64,000 nt of DNA from Paenibacillus sp. G2S3 (GCF_030123105.1 NZ_CP126095.1:1984001-2048000), one strand, 5' to 3'. Counted from the first letter of the stretch, positions 36,216 through 46,209 are shown. Made by a program: numbers and translations. Notes: generated by a model from the sequence alone, not told the origin.

Positions 36216-37685
36216 ATGGGGCATGTGCCGCAAAGACTGACCATACTTCATACCAATGATATACATAGCCATTTTGAGATGGTAAGTCCAGTGGCAGCGG
36301 AAATCGCCGCACAAAGGGCTGCAGCGGGAGAAGAGCCTGTACTGCTGCTGGATATTGGTGATCATATGGATCGTGCAGCTGTGGAGACAGAAGGCACTAT
36401 GGGTCAGGCTAACATCGACGTATTAAATTTAACTGGATATGATGCTGTAACCATTGGCAATAATGAGGGGCTTACGTTCTCTCAGGAGATGTTGTCATCC
36501 ATTTTTTCTGGGTTACAGTGTCCGGTAGTATGCTGTAATTTTGTGGAGTCTTCGACAGGAGAGCCACCAAGCTGGATGAAACGTCATGCTATCTTGGAGA
36601 AGGATGGAATTAGAATAGGAGTAACCGGAGCAACAGCGGCATTTACTTCGTTCTATTCCCTTTTGGGCTGGGATGCTTTAGATCCTGAAACTGCGCTCCG
36701 GGAACAATGTTTACTTTTGGCGCCACAGGTGGATATTTTAATCATTCTATCTCATCTTGGACTTCCTACGGATAAAATTCTGGCAGAGCGGCTGGAGGGC
36801 GTACATGCTATCCTTGGTGGACATACGCATCATCTGCTAGAGGAGCCTATTATGATTAATGGTACTGCTGTATGCGGTGCCGGAAAATTCGGTCGGTATC
36901 TCGGGCGCCTTCAATTTGAGCGGCTAGATCCTCAGGCTGATTTCAGCTTAGTGACGGGTGAATGTATTCCTATTGACCCCCTTCTGAAGGAGGAGGTTAT
37001 AGGTCCTGCCGTCGCTGTTCATTTAAAGCATGGTCGTGAATCTCTTCAGACGATCGTTGCAATTACTGACCGTGAGCTTCCTTTGAGCATGCGGGGAGAG
37101 TCTCCCTTTGGCAATCTTTTGGCACAAGCTGTACGTAGATTTACAGGAACTAGTTTGTCATTAGTTAACACGGGTCAGCTGTTAGGTCCATTGCCGGAAG
37201 GCGAGGTTACGACAGGGATGCTGCATGCACTATGTCCTTCTCCCATCAATACTTGCATAATTAAGCTGAAGGGTATAGATATTCGCACAGCTTTGGAACA
37301 GAGTCTTACAGAGGAGTTTTATAATAAGGTCATTTACGGGTACGGTTTCCGCGGGAATCATCTGGGCAGCTTGGCAGTAGATGGATTAAAAATCTTGTAC
37401 GATCCATTGATGATACCGTATGATAAGAATGTTGCAGTTTTTGTCGAAGGAAATCCACTGGAGGATGAAAGAGAGTATAATGTTGGTACGCTGGACATGT
37501 TTACTTTCAGGGCTGGCTATGAGACGATCGCGAAAGGGAAGGATGCTTTGTTTCTATTGCCACATTTTTTGCGCGATCTCTTGCGGATGGAATTACAGCG
37601 TCCAAACAGCCTCGATGAATGCATGCTCACTCGCTGGGAAGCTAAGTCTGACAGCTCACAATCTACACTTATAGACTCCATTTAA
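36216..37685 (+). CDS. yunD: Metallophosphatase/5'-nucleotidase, YunD-like
   Basis: A cytoplasmic two-domain phosphoesterase of about 489 residues. The N-terminal calcineurin-like domain has LTILHTNDIHSHFE, LLDIGDHMDR, TIGNNEG (Asn where many relatives have His) and GGHTHHLLE for two metal ions. The C-terminal 5'-nucleotidase domain has SPFGNLLAQAVRRF and NTGQL. No signal peptide is present, unlike UshA, so it acts inside the cell like B. subtilis YunD. The ATG at 36216 is 10 bases after GGAGG; the ATG at 36207 is too close. It diverges from the moaDE fusion and is read with uppP 32 bp downstream. Confidence 0.85.
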   Translation: MGHVPQRLTILHTNDIHSHFEMVSPVAAEIAAQRAAAGEEPVLLLDIGDHMDRAAVETEGTMGQANIDVLNLTGYDAVTIGNNEGLTFSQEMLSSIFSGLQCPVVCCNFVESSTGEPPSWMKRHAILEKDGIRIGVTGATAAFTSFYSLLGWDALDPETALREQCLLLAPQVDILIILSHLGLPTDKILAERLEGVHAILGGHTHHLLEEPIMINGTAVCGAGKFGRYLGRLQFERLDPQADFSLVTGECIPIDPLLKEEVIGPAVAVHLKHGRESLQTIVAITDRELPLSMRGESPFGNLLAQAVRRFTGTSLSLVNTGQLLGPLPEGEVTTGMLHALCPSPINTCIIKLKGIDIRTALEQSLTEEFYNKVIYGYGFRGNHLGSLAVDGLKILYDPLMIPYDKNVAVFVEGNPLEDEREYNVGTLDMFTFRAGYETIAKGKDALFLLPHFLRDLLRMELQRPNSLDECMLTRWEAKSDSSQSTLIDSI

Positions 37686-37717
37686 CAGTGCTAGATTCCC
37701 AAAAATAGGAGGACATT

Positions 37718-38545
37718 ATGGACACGATTACAGCTATTATTTTAGCAATTGTCGAAGGAATCACTGAATTCATTCCTGTATCTTCGACTGGACACATGAT
37801 CTTGACTACGAAGCTTTTAGGTTTCGATGAGCAAGGTTCGATTATGAAGACTTATGAAATTGTAATTCAACTAGGGGCGATTTTGGCGATAGCACTTGTT
37901 TACCGTAAGCGAGTGCTCAATTTGCTAGGGATTGGACGTAGCAGCTCAGGAAGAGGAGGCGTTATGCCGGCATCCCGTCTGAACTTAATCCATGTGATTC
38001 TTGGGATTGCGCCAGCACTTGCTGTGGCCTTTTTTGCCCGTGACTTTATCAAAAGTCTCTTTGGAGCTTCGACTGTGCTCTGGGCGCTTGTCGCCGGAGG
38101 GATTCTAATGATTGTTGCAGAATGGGTAAATAGACGCAAAATACGAATTACTGCCCATGAATTGGATGATCTGTCTTACGGACAGGCGCTGGCGATTGGA
38201 TTATATCAGATTATTTCGGTGCTCTGGCCGGGCTTCTCACGCTCCGGGTCTACAATTTCTGGGGGGATGTTAAGCGGGGTCAGCTATAAGGCTTCTGCGG
38301 ATTTTTCCTTCCTCATAGCTATTCCTATTATGTGTGCGGCTTCCGGGTATGAACTGCTGGATTCGTATAAAAATTTCACGAGTGATACGATTGGGTATTT
38401 TGTAATTGGATTTCTGATTTCTTTTGTAGTGGCATATTTAGTAGTGATTTTGTTTATGAAATGGATTCAAAAGATTCGATTAACGCATTTCGCGATCTAT
38501 CGATTTATTCTTGCTGCTGTATTCTGGTTGTTTATTATGCGTTAA
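37718..38545 (+). CDS. uppP: Undecaprenyl-diphosphatase UppP (BacA)
   Basis: An integral membrane enzyme that dephosphorylates undecaprenyl diphosphate to recycle the lipid carrier for wall synthesis; it also confers bacitracin tolerance. At 275 residues it has the normal length. The two catalytic regions are EGITEFIPVSSTGH (residues 13-26) and GFSRSGSTISGG (about 172-183). Seven or eight helices are predicted. AGGAGG precedes the ATG. Confidence 0.96.
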   Translation: MDTITAIILAIVEGITEFIPVSSTGHMILTTKLLGFDEQGSIMKTYEIVIQLGAILAIALVYRKRVLNLLGIGRSSSGRGGVMPASRLNLIHVILGIAPALAVAFFARDFIKSLFGASTVLWALVAGGILMIVAEWVNRRKIRITAHELDDLSYGQALAIGLYQIISVLWPGFSRSGSTISGGMLSGVSYKASADFSFLIAIPIMCAASGYELLDSYKNFTSDTIGYFVIGFLISFVVAYLVVILFMKWIQKIRLTHFAIYRFILAAVFWLFIMR

Positions 38546-38691
38546 TGCCCGTTGGCACTGACCTAGACATTATCTGATTTTCTTTAAGGTTCACCTGTCT
38601 GAATTTCCATAGAAACGGTATAGACAAAGCGTGTGACCCAAGGATTTCAATACAGAATAGCATTTTACCGTTAAAGGCAGGAGTGAGTTTA

Positions 38692-39795
38692 GTGCGTTTA
38701 GTATCCGTGAATCAGCTTCAAGCAGGCATGAAATTAGGTAAAAAAATATATAATGATGAAGGTCTAACTCTACTCGCAGATGGGGTGGAGCTTACTGATG
38801 CATTGATCAAGCGTCTTGCCAGAATTGATATCGGTTATATCTACATAGAGGATTCTGTCACGGATGATATTGTGATTACTGGCATTCTTCAGGATGAGAC
38901 GCGCAATCAGGCCTTAAAGGCGATTCGTAATCAATTTCAGCAAATGTCTGGGGCTTCAGGAATTACCAAGGGGCTATATCATTTGGACAAAAAATTTTCT
39001 AAGGTCATGGATAACATTTTAGACGATATGTCTTTACAAGAAGATCCGATGATCATGCTGATGGATATGCACACTGCTGATAACTATTTATATGTCCATT
39101 CCCTGAATGTCTGCTTGTACACTTTGGTGCTTGGCATTGCTCACGGGTATAGCAAAGAGGAACTTCGAGTAATTGGGCTAGGTGCGTTGCTGCACGATAT
39201 TGGGAAGACACAAATCCCGATAAAAATCGTACAGAAACCAGGCAGGCTCAGTGATGAAGAATTCCGCCATATGCAGGCTCATACCGAGATCGGGTTTCAG
39301 ATTCTAAAGGAGGAGCCGAATATCCCGCTGCTCGCAGCACATTGTGCCTTGCAGCATCATGAACGCATTGACGGTTCCGGGTATCCTCGTGGATTAACAG
39401 GACCTCAAATCCATGAATATGCCAAGTGGCTGGGTGTAGCGGATTCCTACGATGCCATGACCTCCAATAGAGTATACAAAAAGGCTATGCTTCCACATCA
39501 AGCCGTTGAGGCACTCTACGTTGGTTCTGGTACATTGTATGAGCAAAAGCATTTAGAGTTGTTTAGAGATCGTGTAGCAATCTATCCGCTGGGTCTTACG
39601 GTAAAGCTCAGTACAGGGGAGAGCGGGGTTGTAGTCAAAATAGATCCGAGTACGCCTCACAGACCCACCGTACGTGTGCTTACGGGTCCTGAAGGAGAGA
39701 AAGTCGTACCGTTTGAACGAGATCTTAGTAAAGCCCTCTCCGTTGTTATTGTCGACGTCGCAGAACAAGGCGGTTCTCTGGAAACGCCAAATTGA
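38692..39795 (+). CDS. HD-GYP domain protein, probable c-di-GMP phosphodiesterase
   Basis: A 367-residue soluble protein with a DUF3391-like N-terminus, an intact HD-GYP domain and a C-terminal PilZ-unlike tail with VKLSTGESGVVVKIDP. The catalytic set is complete: HSLNVCLYTL, LLHDIGKTQIP, HTEIGFQI, HHERIDGSGYP and VADSYDAMTSNRVY. It probably cleaves cyclic di-GMP. GTG at 38692 is 8 bases after AGGAG, while the earlier GTG overlaps that site. It is followed by a terminator. It is a paralogue of the degenerate protein at 34248-35288. Confidence 0.88.
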   Translation: MRLVSVNQLQAGMKLGKKIYNDEGLTLLADGVELTDALIKRLARIDIGYIYIEDSVTDDIVITGILQDETRNQALKAIRNQFQQMSGASGITKGLYHLDKKFSKVMDNILDDMSLQEDPMIMLMDMHTADNYLYVHSLNVCLYTLVLGIAHGYSKEELRVIGLGALLHDIGKTQIPIKIVQKPGRLSDEEFRHMQAHTEIGFQILKEEPNIPLLAAHCALQHHERIDGSGYPRGLTGPQIHEYAKWLGVADSYDAMTSNRVYKKAMLPHQAVEALYVGSGTLYEQKHLELFRDRVAIYPLGLTVKLSTGESGVVVKIDPSTPHRPTVRVLTGPEGEKVVPFERDLSKALSVVIVDVAEQGGSLETPN

Positions 39796-39822
39796 TTATT
39801 TATAGCAGCGTGGAGAGAAGAT

Positions 39823-39859
39823 TAGGCTTGTCCGAAGATATGTCGGAAGCCTATTTTTC
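39823..39859 (+). terminator. Terminator of the HD-GYP gene
   Basis: A stem TAGGCTT-TCCGA/TCGGA-AGCCTA with one bulge is followed by TTTTTC. Confidence 0.8.
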
Positions 39860-40026
39860 GTCTCGCTGCTTTTATTTTTTTGAAATGTAAGGTAAGTAAA
39901 GACGGTCAGAAAGACATCAGAAGTGCAGTTTTTTTGACTAACGTGGTATGATATAGGGTAAGACATCGTTCTTTCTTCATGATTTTGGGTTAATAATAGG
40001 AATAAGATTTAAAGGAGCTAGTACAA

Positions 40027-41163
40027 ATGAATGTTTTAAGACCATTAACATCTTCACCGAGGGAGCTGTCGCCAAGTTACGATCCATGGGATCCAATCAC
40101 TTCTCTACGTAAGCATGGCCGCCATGTGCTAACGAGTGTGGAATTCACTGTAACCAATTTATGCAACATGCGGTGTGAGCACTGTGCTGTAGGTGATAGT
40201 CTAACCTCTAGAGAAGGGGATATGCTACCGCTTAAGAATATGCTGGACCGTTTAGAGGAAGTTGAGCATCTGGAAACCATTAGTATTACGGGCGGAGAGC
40301 CTATGTTCCGTGCCGGAACGGTAGATAATATCATTGTGCCATTGCTGAAATACGCCAAGGAGCGGGGAATCAGATCGCAAATTAATTCTAATCTGACGAT
40401 GCCGTATTCCCGTTATGAGAAGCTGCTTCCATATCTGGACGTTATGCATATTTCATTTAATTATGTGAACGGTGACGATTTTCATGAAGTAGGTTTTGCG
40501 AACAGTGGTCATGCGGTTGCCAAGGAAGCCGCTTACCGGCTATATAATACAATGATTGAGAACTCTCGTCAGTTAAGTGAGGATGGTATGTTAATTTCTG
40601 CGGAAACTATGATTAATTACCGTACCCACACTAAGCTGCCTGAAATTCATAAGCTGATTCTCGACATGGGAGCAAAACGGCATGAGGTACATCCTATGTA
40701 CAATTCGAGCTTTGCTTCCGCTTTGCCAGTGTTGTCCTTGAATGAAATGCGGACAGCGATCCATTCATTATTGGATACCCGTGATCTGGAGGTCTGGATG
40801 CTGTTCGGCACGCTTCCGTTTTTTGCTTGCAGCTTCCTAGAGGAAGATCAGAAATTGCTAAGTAGAATGCGTGCTGAGAAGAATGTTACGCTTCGTAATG
40901 ATCCGGATGGTCGGAATCGTGTGAACGTAAATATGTTTACTGGAGATGTTTTCGTTACAGATTTCGCTGATATCGCAGCCTTTGGCAATATAGACAACCA
41001 AAAACTGGATGATATATTTATCGATTGGCAGACTAAGCATCCGCTGAACCAGAAGGTGAACTGTCACTGCGATGCAGCAGGTTGTTGCGGACCTAACCTG
41101 TTAGTAGCGGATATGTATTATCCGGAAGTTGATTTCAAAACTAGAAAAGCGATCAATCTGTAG
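40027..41163 (+). CDS. yfkAB: Radical SAM protein YfkAB
   Basis: A 378-residue radical SAM enzyme. The 4Fe-4S/SAM site is CNMRCEHC (Cys46, Cys50, Cys53), preceded by SVEFTVTN, with SITGGEP as the SAM-binding GGE motif. The C-terminus holds a second Cys cluster, CHCDAAGCCG, the CxCxxxxC signature of the YfkAB family. The reaction is unknown; the second Cys set may bind another cluster or be part of a peptide-modifying fold. AAAGGAGC precedes the ATG. It reads toward the CorC/HlyC-type gene 18 bp on. Confidence 0.93.
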   Translation: MNVLRPLTSSPRELSPSYDPWDPITSLRKHGRHVLTSVEFTVTNLCNMRCEHCAVGDSLTSREGDMLPLKNMLDRLEEVEHLETISITGGEPMFRAGTVDNIIVPLLKYAKERGIRSQINSNLTMPYSRYEKLLPYLDVMHISFNYVNGDDFHEVGFANSGHAVAKEAAYRLYNTMIENSRQLSEDGMLISAETMINYRTHTKLPEIHKLILDMGAKRHEVHPMYNSSFASALPVLSLNEMRTAIHSLLDTRDLEVWMLFGTLPFFACSFLEEDQKLLSRMRAEKNVTLRNDPDGRNRVNVNMFTGDVFVTDFADIAAFGNIDNQKLDDIFIDWQTKHPLNQKVNCHCDAAGCCGPNLLVADMYYPEVDFKTRKAINL

Positions 41164-41181
41164 AAATGAGGCGTTGTTAAA

Positions 41182-42543
41182 GTGGCGCATACGGAATTTG
41201 AAGTAGGGAGATTAATGCTTAATCTTTTGCTTGTTCTGGTGCTCGTATTATTAAACGGAATTTTTGTAGCAGCGGAGTTCTCATTAGTTAAGGTCAGGCA
41301 GTCTCGTCTGACCCAACTTGTAAGTGAAGGTAATAAAATGGCAGGATATGCGCTCAAGGTTAATAAGAGACTGGATTCGTACTTATCTGCCACCCAGTTT
41401 GGGATTACACTCGCGTCACTGGGATTAGGTTGGGTCGGGGAGCCGGCCATTTCAGAGCTGTTGGTTGAGCCGTTAATGTATAAAATGGGGATTACGGATG
41501 GTACTCTGATTTCTACTGTTTCTGTTGTTATCGGATTTTCCATTATTACATTTTTACATATTGTACTTGGTGAGCTTGCACCGAAATCTCTTGCGATTCA
41601 AAGAACAGAAGGATCTGCTCTACTACTCTCGGCACCGCTGATGTTCTTCTATAATCTGTTCATGCCTTTTATCTGGATATTGAATGCATCGGCGAATGCA
41701 TTGCTTCGTTTAGTGGGTGTTGAGCCTGCGAATGAGAGTGAGGCTGCCCACTCGGAAGAGGAAATTCGTATCCTGATGAATCAGAGTGCTAAGAGTGGTG
41801 TCATTGATAAAGATGAGATGAAACTGATGGATAACATCTTTGAATTCTCGGATCTACTCGCTCGTGAAGTCATGCTGCCTCGTACGGATATGGATGTGCT
41901 GTACAGCAATCTTTCGCTCGAAGAAAATATGAAGATCATTACCGAAACGAGACATTCACGTTATCCGGTTGCTTTTGAAGACAAGGACCGAATTATTGGT
42001 TTTATTCATATTACCGATCTGCTGTTTGCTCCACCTGAGCAGCAGAATGATCTCACGACGCTGGTTCGACCGATCCTTAACGTACCAGAATCGATGGAGA
42101 TTAGCCATACTTTGCGATTTATGCAGAAGAATAAAGCTCAGCTAACGCTAGTTGTCGATGAATATGGCGGTACAGCAGGCTTGTTGACAGCAGAAGAAAT
42201 TCTGGAAGAAATCGTAGGCGATCTGCATGATGAATTTGAAGATGAGCGTCCGAGTGTAGAACGCAATGGCGATTACATTTCTGTTGAAGGCCGGATGCTG
42301 ATTGAAGATGTCAACGATCTTACGGGTGTAGTGATCGAGGATGATGAAGTGGATTCCATTGGCGGCTGGTTGTTTAAGGAGCTGGAAGGTAATCCAAGCA
42401 AGGGAAAACGAGTTAAAGTTGAAGATGTTGTCTTTGAAGTAGAGGAATCGACAAGACTGCGGATTACTAGAATTAATATTCATCATGAACCGCGTGTCGA
42501 GGATGAAGAAAGCTCTTCAGAACAAGATGAAGATAAAGAATAA
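41182..42543 (+). CDS. CorC/HlyC-type membrane protein (CNNM + CBS domains)
   Basis: A 453-residue membrane protein. An N-terminal DUF21/CNNM transmembrane domain (about 1-200; LNGIFVAAEFSLVKVRQSRL) is followed by a tandem CBS pair (about 215-340; REVMLPRTDMDVL) and a C-terminal CorC_HlyC domain (VDEYGGTAGLLTAEEILEEI onward). Related proteins export Mg or Na, or affect ion resistance. A charged tail ends the protein. It starts with GTG at 41182 and closely follows yfkAB. Confidence 0.9.
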   Translation: MAHTEFEVGRLMLNLLLVLVLVLLNGIFVAAEFSLVKVRQSRLTQLVSEGNKMAGYALKVNKRLDSYLSATQFGITLASLGLGWVGEPAISELLVEPLMYKMGITDGTLISTVSVVIGFSIITFLHIVLGELAPKSLAIQRTEGSALLLSAPLMFFYNLFMPFIWILNASANALLRLVGVEPANESEAAHSEEEIRILMNQSAKSGVIDKDEMKLMDNIFEFSDLLAREVMLPRTDMDVLYSNLSLEENMKIITETRHSRYPVAFEDKDRIIGFIHITDLLFAPPEQQNDLTTLVRPILNVPESMEISHTLRFMQKNKAQLTLVVDEYGGTAGLLTAEEILEEIVGDLHDEFEDERPSVERNGDYISVEGRMLIEDVNDLTGVVIEDDEVDSIGGWLFKELEGNPSKGKRVKVEDVVFEVEESTRLRITRINIHHEPRVEDEESSSEQDEDKE

Positions 42544-42587
42544 CCTATTGAAAATTGTAACGTATTGTTCAGGGTGATCAGGGATAA

Positions 42588-42638
42588 AATGAACTCCTCC
42601 TGCAAGAGCTGTGTGGCTCATGACAGGGGGATTTTTTT
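42588..42638 (+). terminator. Terminator of the CorC/HlyC-type gene
   Basis: An AATGAACTCC-CCTG arm pairs imperfectly with CAGGGGGATTT around an inner AGAGC/GGCTC hairpin and is followed by a run of T. Confidence 0.65.
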
Positions 42639-42707
42639 ATGGACACATAAAGGACATAGCGCTAGACTATGCTAATGTTTATAAATTGTTTGAAAGCGGG
42701 GACTAGA

Positions 42708-43388
42708 TTGAAAAAGAAGCTTCTTCTCGTTGAGGATGAAATTCGTATTCGTGAACTGGTGTCTGATTATTTCATACAGAATGATTGGGAAGTACTCGAA
42801 GCAGATAATGGAAGAGATGCATTGGTTTGGTTTGACTCACTGCTGCCGGATCTGCTGATTTTGGATATCATGATGCCTGCTATGAATGGCTTTGAAGTAT
42901 GCCGTGAAGTTCGTGAAAAATCAGCGGTACCTATCATTTTGTTAACCGCCAAGTCTACAGATGACGACAAAATCTACGGATTTGAATTAGGAGCGGATGA
43001 TTATGTTACCAAGCCATTTAGTCCAAAGGTGCTGGTAGCCCGGGCAAATGCACTTATGAAGCGGGTTGAAGGCTCCCATCAGCCTGAATCCAGCATAATA
43101 AAATTTGGTTCCGCGATGTTTAACACCTTAGCTCATCGGTTAGAGGTAGAAGATGCGGAAGTGGAGCTTACCCCTAAGGAATACGATCTTTTATGGCTTT
43201 TAATACGAAATAAAGGGATTGTCATTTCAAGGGATACAATCCTTAGCCGGATCTGGGGAATTGAATTTGAAGGAGATTCCAGAGTTGTGGACAGTCATAT
43301 CAAGAAGCTGCGAAGTAAATTAGGCTATGAGTCACGTTTTATTCGTACGGTGATTGGCACAGGGTACATGTTTGAGGAAGAGGCATGA
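42708..43388 (+). CDS. OmpR-family response regulator
   Basis: A 226-residue DNA-binding response regulator. Receiver domain: KKKLLLVEDE with acidic pocket Glu9-Asp10, phospho-acceptor Asp53 in LLILDIMMP, and switch Thr/Lys in LLTAKS and VTKPFSP. The C-terminal winged helix (DSHIKKLRSKLG, RTVIGTGYMF) is of the OmpR type. The TTG at 42708 gives a standard receiver N-terminus; upstream ATGs would add an atypical hydrophobic extension. It overlaps the kinase gene by 4 bp. Confidence 0.9.
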   Translation: MKKKLLLVEDEIRIRELVSDYFIQNDWEVLEADNGRDALVWFDSLLPDLLILDIMMPAMNGFEVCREVREKSAVPIILLTAKSTDDDKIYGFELGADDYVTKPFSPKVLVARANALMKRVEGSHQPESSIIKFGSAMFNTLAHRLEVEDAEVELTPKEYDLLWLLIRNKGIVISRDTILSRIWGIEFEGDSRVVDSHIKKLRSKLGYESRFIRTVIGTGYMFEEEA

Positions 43389-45139
43389 GAAGACGTGGAA
43401 TTACCTTTAAACTATTTGTGATGACTGTTATCTTTTTCCTTTGCTTCTATGGCATGGTGATTCTTAGCCAACTGCTGTTATTTGACAATTTCTATCAGAA
43501 GCAAAAAGAGAACCGCGTAGAGAAACACCTTAAGAGCTTTGCTGCAAGATATATAAGCGAGCCGTGGGGGAGCACTCGAACCTCCCAAGAGCTCGTTCGT
43601 TTTATGCTGCGGAATAAAACACAAATGGTTATTTTGAAGCTGGATGGAAAAATGAATTCGGAAGATCCATTTCATATAAAGTTAGTTGATGATAATGGAA
43701 AGAGTATGGTTGTCTCATTATCCCTATTCATGAATCAGTACGGAGATGCGCTTAGAGCAGCAAACATTAAAGTAGATGATCAGTTGAGCGTTGAAGGTGA
43801 ACTTCTGGATGAAGACAGTTCTTCACCCGTTATACTCTACCCCATAAGTATTACAAAAAAAGGGGACGGAACAATAGGGGATACAGAAGAGACTGGGACG
43901 ATTCATGCAGCAGGCACTGTTGCGGAAATTGTAATGCCTGATATGAAAATATGGAATCCACGCCAAGGAATACTGTTTGAGGCTCTAGAGGAATGGTTTC
44001 CTTTGACGCCGGCGCAGATAGACGACTTCAAAAATTTGAAAATACAGAAGCAAGACTGGATTGCTCCCTGGAGTGGGAGTCGCAATTCTGTGATTATTTT
44101 GCCCCTTAAGCAAAGTAACGGAGAAATAGAACTATTATTCACAGTGACCTCGTTACAGGAAGTTAAGGATTCGAACGAGGCGTTGCGTTGGTTCTTTTTA
44201 TATCTGGGAATTGGCGGCATTGTTCTGATTCTGGTGCTTTCACTCTTTTTTTCGAAAATGGTAACGCGTCCGCTAATTAAGTTAAACAACATAGCTAAAC
44301 GGATGGTTTCTCTGGACTTTACAGGGGACACATCGATTCGGCAGAAGGATGAGTTAGGCAGCCTTTCTAATAGCATGTTCACCTTATCACTAAGTCTGGA
44401 TGCTGCTTTACGAGAGTTAAGAGAGGCCAATCAGCAGCTTGTTGAGGATATGGAGCAGAAACAAAGAATGGAGATCATGCAGCAGGACTTTTTTGCCAAT
44501 GCCTCTCATGAATTGAAGACACCGCTCAGTATTATCAAAGGTTTTGCCGAGGGATTGGAAGACGGCGTTAGCGCAGGCAAGCAGGATCACTACATTAAGG
44601 TGATTATTGAGGAAGCAGATAAAATGGAGTTTCTTGTTAAAAATATGCTGGATCTAGCACGGTTGGAGTCGGGCACGATTAAACTTCGGAAAACTTCCTT
44701 TATGTTAAGTGAACTGACGGAAAAGGTGACGGACAAGCTAGTCCACTTGCTGAGTGAAAAACATTTGGAGGTCATCATAATTCCTGCAAATGAGTTGCCA
44801 GTATATGCTGATGTGAACTGGATCGAACAAGTTGTGCTGAATTTTATGACCAATGCTATTAGGCATGCGGAAGAAAAAAGTGCCATCACCGTCAATATTG
44901 AGAGTCATGCCCAGACTATTGTATTCACTATTCAAAATATAGGAGAATCAATCCCCGAAGATCAGCTGGAGCAAATCTGGGAACGGTTCTATCGCTCTGA
45001 GCCATCCCGCAGTCGAATGACCGGCGGTACGGGTCTGGGGCTTTCCATTGCGAAGCGAATACTAGATATGCACGCTTGTGTTTATACTGTGAAAAATACG
45101 GAGAACGGTGTCAGCTTTACTATGACCTTTGAAGGGTAA
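43385..45139 (+). CDS. Sensor histidine kinase
   Basis: A 584-residue membrane kinase paired with the upstream regulator (ATGA overlap). TM1 (about 8-30), a large extracellular sensor (about 31-260), TM2 (about 265-290), HAMP (about 290-345), HisKA with the phospho-His near residue 375 in FFANASHELKTPLS, and a HATPase domain with NFMTNAIRHA (N box), IPEDQLEQIWERFYR and GGTGLGLSIAKR (G box). The signal is unknown. Position beside pssA and dedA could suggest an envelope role, but that is weak evidence. Confidence 0.92.
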   Translation: MRRRGITFKLFVMTVIFFLCFYGMVILSQLLLFDNFYQKQKENRVEKHLKSFAARYISEPWGSTRTSQELVRFMLRNKTQMVILKLDGKMNSEDPFHIKLVDDNGKSMVVSLSLFMNQYGDALRAANIKVDDQLSVEGELLDEDSSSPVILYPISITKKGDGTIGDTEETGTIHAAGTVAEIVMPDMKIWNPRQGILFEALEEWFPLTPAQIDDFKNLKIQKQDWIAPWSGSRNSVIILPLKQSNGEIELLFTVTSLQEVKDSNEALRWFFLYLGIGGIVLILVLSLFFSKMVTRPLIKLNNIAKRMVSLDFTGDTSIRQKDELGSLSNSMFTLSLSLDAALRELREANQQLVEDMEQKQRMEIMQQDFFANASHELKTPLSIIKGFAEGLEDGVSAGKQDHYIKVIIEEADKMEFLVKNMLDLARLESGTIKLRKTSFMLSELTEKVTDKLVHLLSEKHLEVIIIPANELPVYADVNWIEQVVLNFMTNAIRHAEEKSAITVNIESHAQTIVFTIQNIGESIPEDQLEQIWERFYRSEPSRSRMTGGTGLGLSIAKRILDMHACVYTVKNTENGVSFTMTFEG

Positions 45140-45182
45140 ACGGATCAACAAAAATACTGCAATTTGAAAGGGGTGAAATAAT

Positions 45183-45707
45183 ATGAAATTGAACTGGTTG
45201 CCTTCAATGTGCACACTTGCAAACTTGGGACTCGGGTCACTATCCTTGTATTTTACGATTCAAGAACGATATAGCGTGGCTTTACTAATGATATTACTCG
45301 CGGCAATATGCGATGTACTGGATGGATTACTGGCAGGAATACTGCATTGTACTAGTGAATTCGGTAAACAATTGGACTCATTGGCGGATATTATATCATT
45401 TGGTTTAGCGCCAACTTTCCTTATCCTATTGTATAAGTTAGAAGATGCTCACTGGATTGGACCTGCAGTTTCGGTTTTCTTTTTGATTTGTGGTGCACTT
45501 CGATTGGCCAGATTTAATCTGTCGGCGCCTTCCAAAGGGTTCGTGGGGATGCCCATTACTGCTGCTGGAGTCATTCTGTCGATGATTTCTTTACTAGATG
45601 AACGTATGAAACCGGGATTGGTCATCGTATTAATGGCAGTGCTGTCCGTAATGATGATCAGTCGTATCCCATTTCCGTCCCTTAAAAAATCCTTCAACAG
45701 GAAGTGA
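45183..45707 (+). CDS. pssA: CDP-alcohol phosphatidyltransferase, PssA-like
   Basis: A 174-residue membrane enzyme similar to Gram-positive phosphatidylserine synthase, which joins CDP-diacylglycerol to serine. The catalytic motif is recognisable as DVLDGLLAGIL...FGKQLDSLAD, following D-x2-DG-x2-AR-x8-G-x3-D-x3-D. The Arg of the AR pair is Gly here, an unusual change, though all the metal-binding Asp residues remain. GAAAGGGGTG precedes the ATG. The dedA gene follows 7 bp later. Confidence 0.82.
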   Translation: MKLNWLPSMCTLANLGLGSLSLYFTIQERYSVALLMILLAAICDVLDGLLAGILHCTSEFGKQLDSLADIISFGLAPTFLILLYKLEDAHWIGPAVSVFFLICGALRLARFNLSAPSKGFVGMPITAAGVILSMISLLDERMKPGLVIVLMAVLSVMMISRIPFPSLKKSFNRK

Positions 45708-45714
45708 TACACCC

Positions 45715-46209
45715 ATGCCTTGGATTATAGAGATCATTTCACAGTACGGATATTTTGCCATATTTGCCCTTATGGCACTTGGGATTATCGGACTTCCTGT
45801 ACCTGATGAGGTGTTAATGCTGTTTGTAGGTTATTTATCCTCCCTTATGGTTTTGGACTTTTCACTTTCGGTATTGGTTTGTTTCATGGGATCCATCACA
45901 GGCATGCTTATCAGCTATACCATTGGTCTAAGACTAGGGCAACCTGTGGTAGAAAAATTCGGCAAGTGGGTGGGCCTTACACCCAAGCGTTTTGCCAGTA
46001 TGAAAAGATGGTTTTTGCGATTCGGCAACTGGGCGATTTTCATTGCCTATTTCATTCCAGGTCTGAGGCATGTATCAAGCTATATCTCTGGTATCAGTGC
46101 TATGTCCTTCAAAAAATATATTCTCATAACAACTGCAGGAGCGCTAACCTGGTCACTCCTGTTTGTTTCCATCGGCTTTTTTGTAGGAGCTAAGTTTTCC
46201 TTTTTATAG
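45715..46209 (+). CDS. DedA family membrane protein
   Basis: A 164-residue DedA/SNARE-associated (VTT) domain protein. Characteristic pieces: GLPVPDEVLMLFVGYLSS, a re-entrant region with GLRLGQPVVEKFGKW, and FIAYFIPGLRHVSSYISGI with the conserved Arg. Family members are thought to act as lipid-carrier (undecaprenyl phosphate or phospholipid) transporters. It follows pssA directly, so a joint membrane-lipid role is plausible. Confidence 0.9.
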   Translation: MPWIIEIISQYGYFAIFALMALGIIGLPVPDEVLMLFVGYLSSLMVLDFSLSVLVCFMGSITGMLISYTIGLRLGQPVVEKFGKWVGLTPKRFASMKRWFLRFGNWAIFIAYFIPGLRHVSSYISGISAMSFKKYILITTAGALTWSLLFVSIGFFVGAKFSFL

